64,000 nt of DNA from Cristatella mucedo (Eukaryota; Bryozoa; Phylactolaemata; Cristatellidae). Positions 57,106 through 64,000 of this stretch are shown piece after piece (the first letter of the stretch is position 1; each line of letters begins with the position of its first letter). The translations under genes and the position numbers were made by a program. The DNA lies in NCBI GenBank assembly GCA_009760855.2, contig WPIO01000014.1, positions 467,501-531,500 of the forward strand. The letters run 5' to 3'. The notes under the pieces are model-generated. The model saw only the letters and a list, made by a program, of their open reading frames with translations. It was not told where the DNA came from and did no database searches.

Positions 57106-57927
57106 TTCCAAAGTGACCTTTCGTTAGACGACCACATCAGCTCCACAATCTAGTCTGCCTACTTTCAGCTACATAACATTGATAAAATTCGGGCTTGTTT
57201 AGATAAGGATACCACGTCTCACTTGGTCCATGCATTTGTGACATCCCGTCTTGACATCTGTAACTCACTGCTTGCTGGCCTACCGGCACGTGCAATTGGG
57301 CGATTAAAGCTGGTGCAAAACTTTACAGCTAAGCTTATCTGTCGTGAGCGTCGCAGTTGCCACATCACACCACTTCTCACTGACCTGCACTGGCTCCCTG
57401 TCAAGCAACGGATCGACTTCAAGGTTCTGTCGCTCACTTTTGGGTCACTTCATTCTTTGGCTCCAGCCTATCTCTCAGATCTACTCCCCCGCCAGGCCAA
57501 GCATTGTACCACCTGCTTTTCGGAATCCACCAGTTTACCAATACCTCATACAAACCTCAAATCCATTGGAGACCATGCATGTACTTCGTATGCTCCCAAA
57601 GCCTGGAACTTCTTCCCGACTTGCATCACAACATCCCCTGACTTGACCACATTTAAAAAGAACTTAAAACATACTTATTTAGTACAGCATTTAGTGGGTC
57701 CCTGTGACTCGTCCTTCATGTGCTTATGCGTGCTGACACTGTGTATGCAGCCGCTAACCACATTTGCATGCTGACCGTGTGCATGTCACCCTTGACAATT
57801 TTATTCATGTTGCTTATCAAGCATGATACCACTCACCATTCAATCGCGTTTTTCTTTGCAGCAAATGTGAAGCGCCTAGAAAGAGATTGAGTTCTCTGAG
57901 GGCGCTTTATTAAGTGCATTACTATAG
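57106..57927 (+). mobile_element. 822-bp LINE-A copy inserted in LINE-A copy 2
   Basis: It is 5'-truncated and opposite in orientation to its host. It encodes the LINE-A C-terminal region nearly unbroken (KLVQNFTAKLICRERRSCHI; PVKQRIDFKVLSLTF; SLHSLAPAYLSDLLPRQAK). It ends with the intact hairpin (AGCGCCTAGAAAGAGATTG; GAGGGCGCTTTATTAAG). The 5-bp repeat TGATG (57101-57105 and 57928-57932) flanks it. Confidence 0.88.
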
Positions 57928-59000
57928 TGATGACAGGTAGGAAGGGGGATTAGGCAGCAGAGGTGAAACAGTTATTTTTGCATGGACAGAATCGATGTCA
58001 ACGGTCTTGAGGTTTCGCGATTCACAGGTGATTTTGTATGAGAAGGAGGAGGGCACACATTGCAGACTGGGTGAGATCTGCATGCGATCAGATAAGCAGG
58101 ATTTGGTAATAATTGATTATGACAAAGTGCATTTTTATGAGAATATTTGGTCGAGGGTGTGTGCCTTGTTGTGAGTAGGGTCATGCTCGTGAGCCATAAG
58201 AGACTATGCGTCAGCCAGTGCACGAAATTCAGTGCTGAAGGCGTCAGATAAGTTATCAAAATGAACGTTGAAATCACTCTTAATGAGGAGAGATTGATTT
58301 CTTGCACACAGATCGAAATGCGATCAGAGAAATCTGAGATGAAGGAGGAGTTGGTACCTACAGAGCGGTAGACTACTGCCACCATCGGTAGCTTGTTGTC
58401 GGATGAAATACAGACAATTGATTCGAAAGATTGCTTCGAGGGTGTTGCAAATGACTCGAAGTCAATTTTTGAGTGCATAATAATAGCAGCTCAACCTCCA
58501 GTTCTCATTGATCTAGGGGTATGATAAAATGAGAAACCGGTCGGGGTTAAGGCTTTAATTATCGGGCAGTTTACCGATTTTAGCCATGTTTCAGTATCGG
58601 CGAAAAGGTCGAGACAATTTTCAGAAAAAGGTCGTTTATTACTGGAGGTTTATTGCACAGTAAGCGAGGGTTCCAAAGACAAGCGTTTAGTGGGGCCGCC
58701 GAAGTTATAACAGGCCTGACGATCACTAAGTTAGAGAGATTTACAGTGATGCTTATGGGGAAGCGTGCTGAGTGTTTCAAGACAACGCCAGGAATACCAG
58801 ACGAGTGGGTACTCAGCTCGCTGTTCTCGCCAAACGAATGGCGTCTAAGCTGGCGGTCCCGGCCACCGAGGTGCTTCTGCAGTGCTCTTCTTTTGTTAAT
58901 GCATAACTCACGAATCTATGCAACAACAGTAACATATAGAAATGCATTTGTACTCCGGCGACAAAGCAATAATAATTGCGAACTATAATAACTAACAAGC

Positions 59001-59350
59001 ACGTTAGTAGCCACCGGGGTTGCTAAGGCGGCCGCCGGCGTGGGAGATCCAGCAGCCCGAAGCGATAAGAGTTTTGATGTTCATATACACGTACTTTTTT
59101 ATGCGATAGGTTCAAACAGCGATCAGGTTATCTTTAAAAAGGTCTTAGCTGTTTTTGTTTCCGTATACGATTTTCGCCAAAACTTTGATTTTTCGGAAGA
59201 ATTGTAATGCCGAAGGCTCGGCGGGGTAAGCTTGACCTGCCGCTTGCTTACCTAGCGGCGTAGCCTATCGCCTAATGCCGTTCGGTGCGCGCCTACGTGC
59301 AATAAGCTGGCCGCCACGAAACGAGCGTTTCTGGCGCTGACCTGCTTACC
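59001..59350. other. stretch without recognised genes
   Basis: It is CpG-rich, with no motif or repeat family recognised. Confidence 0.5.
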
Positions 59351-60427
59351 GTTACTAAAGGGGGTCGTGAGTCCGCGGCGTGAATTGGAAGCAAGACACA
59401 CAGATTGGGGATTTTACTGAACTTTATTCGCAAGCGCACAAAGTCGCTGCGCGTCTAGTTCAGCTTTATCTCCACACTCCTCGCACGTTCAACACTCTTG
59501 CGGAGGGAATACTCCTCTACACTAAGCGCGACCCGGACCCTAAACCCTAACCGGTGAACTAGGAATCCGTTTCCACCTGTGCCGAGGGAATACCCCAAAC
59601 ACGCCAACTTAAACACTCGAGCGGAGGGAGTCCACACTTCGAACCGGAGTCTCCACACTGAAGTGCGAATAACACGGAGCCTAAACCCTACCCGGTGAAC
59701 TAGAGCTCCACACACGCCAACTACGCCTAGCTCGCGCCGGCAAATCCCTATGCCGAGACCACGTGCTAGCGCGCACACACACGACACAAAAGAAACACAA
59801 AACACGAAAGAACACACAAAATGCCAGCTCGGGCGCGATACGACCGTATTCGGTGGGGTTCCACCGAATCCTCCTAGCGCTGTCTCGTCTTGTTCCGTCA
59901 ATCGCCGGCGAACAGCCCGCCCTCCTCCCTCGCTTTCAGAGAAACGAGTGCGACGGCGTCGAAGCCGGACCAAAGACAAAAAGACACGAGGCAAAAGACC
60001 CAGAGCGAGCGTCGCTCGACTCTTAAATACTTGGCTGAGACAATGGGGCAAGAGCTTAGTGGTATTGGGCCCGACACCATGGCCCATTACGGTGAGGAAT
60101 TAATACCGGCACCAGGCCACTGGAATGTCCCCTCTGTCCAGCTTGAATGGCGAATGGGTTCCAGACGCTTCTTTCTTGGGAAGAGGGAAGGCGGGGGTTG
60201 ACAGGCCAGCCAACATCTATCAGTAGCTTCCGCGAGTATCGGACCAATTCGAAAGGTCGAATCGCCGCTGCTCGTCTCCGAGCTTCCTGGCCTGCTCCTA
60301 AGCGCTTCCTCTCTAACCGCACTGACGCTCCTCTCTGGCTCACTGCTCCAGGACAAAGGGGCTCTAGCCCGCCGCCGAACAGCTCTTGTTCGCGCTAAAA
60401 TTCAGCCAAAGCCAGCAGGGCGCTACA
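59351..60427 (-). mobile_element. possible LTR-like element
   Basis: On the minus strand it begins TGTAGCGCCCTGCTGGC. It contains AATAAAGTTCAGTAAAATC about 80 bases before its end at CCCCTTTAGTAAC. The plan and the TGTAG start resemble the 29.7-30.5 kb segment. It is strongly GC-rich. Inside, at 59490-59720, short motifs recur (GCGGAGGGAATACTCC, GCCGAGGGAATACCCC; CCTAAACCCTA.CCGGTGAACTAG twice). No target duplication or internal genes were found. The 210-codon minus frame over it has no recognisable domain. Confidence 0.3.
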
Positions 60428-60473
60428 GAATTCTGAAAAGGACAGTTAACGTGTATGAGCCTGCTCTGTGTCG

Positions 60474-60484
60474 GGGGGGGGGGG
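60474..60484. repeat. (G)11 run
   Basis: Eleven consecutive G residues. Similar runs occur at 35293, 47329 and 52074. Confidence 0.95.
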
Positions 60485-60649
60485 AGGACGAGGTCGAAGT
60501 AGGGCATAAACAAGTGTACGTGAGTACTGCAAACGGAAGTAATATAAGTCGAAGTAATGTAAAGGAAGTATCAAAGGAAGTTCAAAGGACAATCTGTCGA
60601 TATCTAAATGTATAGCCCTCTGAGTATTTCAGTTAAAGTCATTAGTAAG

Positions 60650-60815
60650 CCGTGATGGCACACTTGGTCGGGCGGTTGCTTTACACGACCTTGGTCCCGA
60701 GGTCGTGGGTGCGAATCGTGCGGTGGGCGATTCTTTATTGCGGTGATAGCTGTAAAGGCTCTTCTGTCGCTACATAAAAGAGGCTGTTAAATCGGTTAGT
60801 CTTTTTTTGTATTAC
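60650..60815 (+). repeat. SINE-1 copy
   Basis: The head GCCGTGATGGCACACTTGG is followed by B-box-like GGTCGTGGGTGCGAATCG, then GCGATTCTTTATTGC, GTGATAGCTGTAAAGGCTC, AAAAGAGGCTGTTAAATCGG and T-rich sequence. Confidence 0.88.
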
Positions 60816-61477
60816 TAGCTCCGATAACTTTAAAAGAGTTTTAAATTCAATGCGTTCGACGATCTGCAGATTCGGCTTGGAAAGGCCCGATGGCTAAAGG
60901 ATTGCCTAGTCATCTAGCTCTTAAAAACTTTTTTACATAGTTCAAACTTTGTGTGACTTGCCAGTACTAATCTTGGCAAGTAATTTTAATTTCCCATATC
61001 ATTTTAATGTCAGTACGGCCCGTAAACAGAATTCGCTGTATTGCCAGAGCTGACTCGATCAGCAGTAAGAGAGTCTTCGATTGTATATCCTTAATTGCAA
61101 GCGACAAACAGGCTGATATGCGAAATGGATCGTCTGCCAATATATAAATGAAGGTTTTGAATTTTGCGACGTGTACATTAAGACTACCTGAATATATACC
61201 ACTACGCCCTCGGCTCTGAACGCCATTGCTGGACCAGACCAGCTCAGGCATAGTTATGACGCCGACAGACGGAACCCAAATCGATCATAGAAAACGAACA
61301 GTCAACTACGAGCCGAGCCGTTTAAACCATGATTCGAGGAGTTGGTGTCCCGGATGAGATGGTGGAATGGCGGAACACCCAGTTATGGAGATTTAAAAAC
61401 GTCAGCTGCCCGGTTTTTTCCTGGTTTACCGAATGAGCTGAGTTGCAGCCTCCGTTGACAGAGGCGAAGGCTTCGAA
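60816..61477. other. stretch without recognised genes
   Basis: No motif-bearing frame or repeat family is recognised here. Confidence 0.5.
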
Positions 61478-62085
61478 TAATAATAATAATAATAATAATA
61501 TTGCACTTGATAAAGCGCCCTCAGAGAACTTAATCTCTTTCTAGGCGCTTTACATTTGCTGCAAAGTGATACGCAATAGAATAGTAAGTAAAATCATGCG
61601 TGAAAAACAAACAAAATGAATAACATGGTTAGGGGTTACATGCACTGGGTCAGCATGCAAATGTGGTTAGTGGCAGCATGAACAGTGTCAGCACGCATAA
61701 GCACATCGAGGACGAATCACAAGGACCCAATAAATGCTGTCCTAAATAGGTATGTTTTTAAGTTTCTTTTAAATGTGGTCAGGTCAGGGGATGTTCTGAT
61801 GCAGGTCGGGAGGGAGTTCCAGGCTGTGGGAGCATACGAGCTAAATGCACGGTCTCCAAAGGATTTAAGGTTTGTACGAGGTATTTCTAGACTGTTGGAT
61901 TCCGAAAAGCGAGTGGTACGATGCTTTGCCTGATGGGGTAGTATATCTGAAAGATAGGCTGGAGCCATAGAATGAAGAGACCTAAAAGTGAGCGACAAAA
62001 CCTTGAAGTCAATCCGTTGCTTGACTGGTAACCAGTGCAGGTCGGCGAGAAGTGGAGTAATGTGGCAACTTCGAACACTTGTCTA
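61478..62085 (-). mobile_element. LINE-A 3' copy, 5'-truncated
   Basis: (AAT)n and the perfect hairpin (AAAGCGCCCTCAGAGAAC; TAGGCGCTTTACATTTGC) lead into the 3' UTR and an open C-terminal frame ([40 protein letters not shown]). The good frame suggests a young copy. Confidence 0.88.
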
Positions 62086-62690
62086 GCTACTTAAGAGTCA
62101 GCCAAGTTAGAGGTTTTAAGCCCTGAATATTCTTACAAACGTTTCAGGCAGCGACGAATCATTTTGTTGCCATATTTCTTAACTTTCCAGATAAGTTAAT
62201 CCAGTGATATATGCAAAGGCAATCCGCAGCAACTCCAACTGCTGAAATTGGAGCTTAAAAACAATCGCGATCAGTAGCAAGCACCTTGCTTGCCCGCTGA
62301 ATGCCCGAAGGCACGCCGATTCTAGGCTAGACTCGATGCGAATCGTTCAGCTGCCTGCCAGCGCCTGCTGACATCATTACGAGACACAATTACCTCGGAT
62401 TAAGATACCTGCTTTAGGCGAAACCCGCGAAGGAATGCCATAAACAAATAGCTCCACACCGCATTGGCGGGATTGACGCGATCGTCAGACATGTGAGACC
62501 TGAAATATACAGTAACCAGGAGACTGTCGGGATACGCCCTAGTATTAAGTTCAAAGCGTGTCAAGACTTGCTCTACTTAGAAATCGGCAACTAGCTGGGC
62601 CTTGAGCAAAATACGTTACTAGCCAGCCGACCGTATTAGAAGTAGTGTGACCAGATTGAGTATTTCAGTCTAATTCTGATCGAATGTCGC
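62086..62690. other. stretch without recognised genes
   Basis: No motif or repeat is recognised here. Confidence 0.5.
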
Positions 62691-62694
62691 GGTG

Positions 62695-62795
62695 GTGTAC
62701 CTGAATGGCCTCTATCAGGGAGCTTCACACATGCTGCACGGCTCTAGCCCACAACCTCGGTATTGAAAGGCGAGCACCTGGGACACCCTGGGCCA
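62695..62795 (-). repeat. SINE-2 copy, partial
   Basis: The tail in reverse (GGCCTCTATCAGGGAGCTTC) continues to GCACGGCTCTAGCCCACAACC and GGCGAGCACCTGGGACACCC. Confidence 0.65.
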
Positions 62796-63458
62796 AAGCG
62801 GTGGGAGGGGGCGGCGGCGGTGACGAGGCTTGACTGCGTGCAGACTAACGAGGCTTTTCCTAAGGGGGCGGCGCCTCTTCAGAGCTCTAGTTCCAAGGTG
62901 ATCTCTGGGCGCGGCATTCCGTTAAAGAAACAAGATGTAACATTCTAAATCAGCTGCGCAGGGGCAACCAAACAGCTAGGACCTGTGCGTACAAACCCTA
63001 ACAAGTTGCGTCAGTAGCTGCAAGTCGCGTCGAATTAAGCTCGATCGCGAGGCCAAATGAACATGTAGCCCCGGTGCCCCCCCCCCCCGGACAGCCTCGC
63101 AACTCTCTGGGGCAACGTGGCCCTATCTCGGAGAAGGAGCTGATGGGCTCAAAATTTAGTAAACGCAATGAATTTCATAACAAGGCGGCTCTAGGAGCTG
63201 CTCGCTGGTCAATGTGCGTGGACGCCAAGTAGCCAGACGACTGCGTGCCGCCCGACCGCTAGGCGTCACTGCTTGACACCAAAGAAAATCTAGCGAGCCT
63301 GTTTTTCTTGCCCAGAGCTGCTTTCGGCGTAGCCTAGTTAGAGCGCCATCATTGACTTACGAAAATATGGAGTACAGTAGATGGGTGGTCTGGAGTCTTC
63401 TCGGTGTAGCACATTCAAGGCCTCGCTGAAGAATGGGCGAGTGGGCGAGCGCCCATTC
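62796..63458. other. stretch without recognised genes
   Basis: It contains a C-rich run at 63077-63088. No gene is recognised. Confidence 0.5.
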
Positions 63459-63613
63459 AACAGCCTCGTTTGCATAGCCGCGAAGAATGTCACTTTGGCG
63501 GCTGTCACCACCGCTTGCATTGGGCTATAAAGAATCGCCCAGAGATGGACTCGAACCCACGATCTGAGTAAAGAAGTGAGTGAAGAGTGAGCACTTTACC
63601 CATGGGCAAAGAC
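63459..63613 (-). repeat. SINE-1 copy
   Basis: The tail in reverse (CAACAGCCTCGTTTGCATAG), AAAGAATCGCCCAGAGATGG, the B-box complement GGACTCGAACCCACGATC and the head CACTTTACCCATGGGC are visible. Confidence 0.75.
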
Positions 63614-64000
63614 CCAGTGGCAAAAGTCTACCGTAATGGATAGCCTTCGGTAGGCATGTTGGGAAGGACGTAGTTCAAGGGGAATATGTTTTTTTTGCAG
63701 TTTCAGCATGAATGTAAAGCTAACTAAAGATGAGAAAACCTAGACCTACGCAGAAATTGGAAAACCTAGCCCTCAAAGTGAGGTGGGCCAGCCTATCCCT
63801 TGAAGCGTTTATGCGGGAAATGGGTGTGTCCTGTTTCAATGTGACCTTTTACTATATGACCAATATCAGCTTCGGGTTCATGTCTAATTAATTTAAGCTG
63901 TATGTCAATGCAAACATTCGGGCTTGCTTAGATTAGGATATTACAATCTTCTTACAAAAGCTTCATCATCGCTATCGTCATTAAGATTCGCAGGTCTTCC
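63614..64000. other. window end, nothing firmly recognised
   Basis: About 35 bases near 63910-63945 (CATTCGGGCTTGCTTAGATTAGGATA) resemble a diverged piece of LINE-A. The match is too short to call. Confidence 0.4.

Larger units (their letters stand above)
54035..59000 (-). mobile_element. LINE-A copy 2, full length, split by two later insertions
   Basis: Removing the inserts (54246-55016 and 57106-57927) leaves about 3.37 kb. From the 5' end at 59000 it has endonuclease (FADTETWLKSV; a stop replaces Val in GGGVA; then IIMHSKIDFES), a linker (CYNATLVDMLNDLAP; PDDLWFATDIKLAR) and RT (SNYRPVSALSFLPKTLERVV; VLLDLLAAFDTIDHQ; FYADD intact). The C-terminal region and 3' UTR follow, with the hairpin carrying a (CT)n expansion. 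Its 5' homology with copy 1 stops at the same point, so this is likely the true element start. Stops and frameshifts make it inactive. Confidence 0.9.

Noticed and set aside
59525-59700. Telomeric CCCTAA-type repeat
   Set aside because: Only two CCTAAACCCTA units occur, not a tandem array.
59455-60087. 210-codon minus-strand open frame
   Set aside because: It is GC-rich, Arg/Val/Leu-heavy and lacks any domain. It overlaps other long frames on the opposite strand and sits in an LTR-like segment.
60650-60815. tRNA genes at the B-box-containing sites
   Set aside because: The heads are diverged, lack a full cloverleaf and recur with identical bodies and tails, which marks them as SINEs.
63910-63945. 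LINE-A fragment at the right edge
   Set aside because: Only about 35 diverged bases match, too few to call.

Overview
This is a window of an invertebrate (non-vertebrate metazoan) nuclear genome. Exons are short and separated by GT-AG introns, intergenic DNA is rich in microsatellites, and non-LTR retrotransposons, tRNA-derived SINEs and decayed DNA transposons are dense. The species cannot be named from the sequence alone.

Positions 1 to about 19,150, minus strand: one real multi-exon gene, a furin/PC5/PACE4-type proprotein convertase (subtilisin-kexin family S8B). I reconstructed ten exons by hand. Every intron phase matches its neighbours, giving 542 codons from a signal peptide through the prodomain, the full catalytic domain (Asp167, His213, Asn314, Ser389) and the first half of the P domain. 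The gene runs off the left edge. A splice acceptor upstream of the start codon implies a 5' leader exon. A cluster at 23.07-23.38 kb (CRE, CCAAT, ETS site, strong donor) is a candidate for it.

Positions 19 to 64 kb: no other host gene could be established. The region is a graveyard of transposable elements. I name the families locally. LINE-A is an L2/CR1-like element of about 3.4 kb with APE endonuclease and reverse transcriptase, ending in a GCGCC...GGCGC hairpin and (TTA)n. LINE-B is a second, related LINE with a different 3' end. SINE-1 and SINE-2 are tRNA-derived, and SINE-2 ends in the same kind of hairpin as LINE-A. Two near-full-length LINE-A copies lie at 33,986-37,152 and 54,035-59,000. 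Other elements are a dead Tc1 transposon (23.6-24.96 kb), a dead pogo/Tigger transposon (40.85-42.33 kb) and two LTR-like segments (29.67-30.48 and 59.35-60.43 kb). Several elements are nested in one another, which gives a relative age order.

The parts interact mainly as host and parasite. The convertase introns carry LINE-A, LINE-B and SINE-1 copies and large CA/TG arrays. SINE-2 probably borrowed the LINE-A-type reverse transcriptase through the shared 3' hairpin. Element names, exon joins and functional statements come from reading motifs and from comparison with known families. No search was run.
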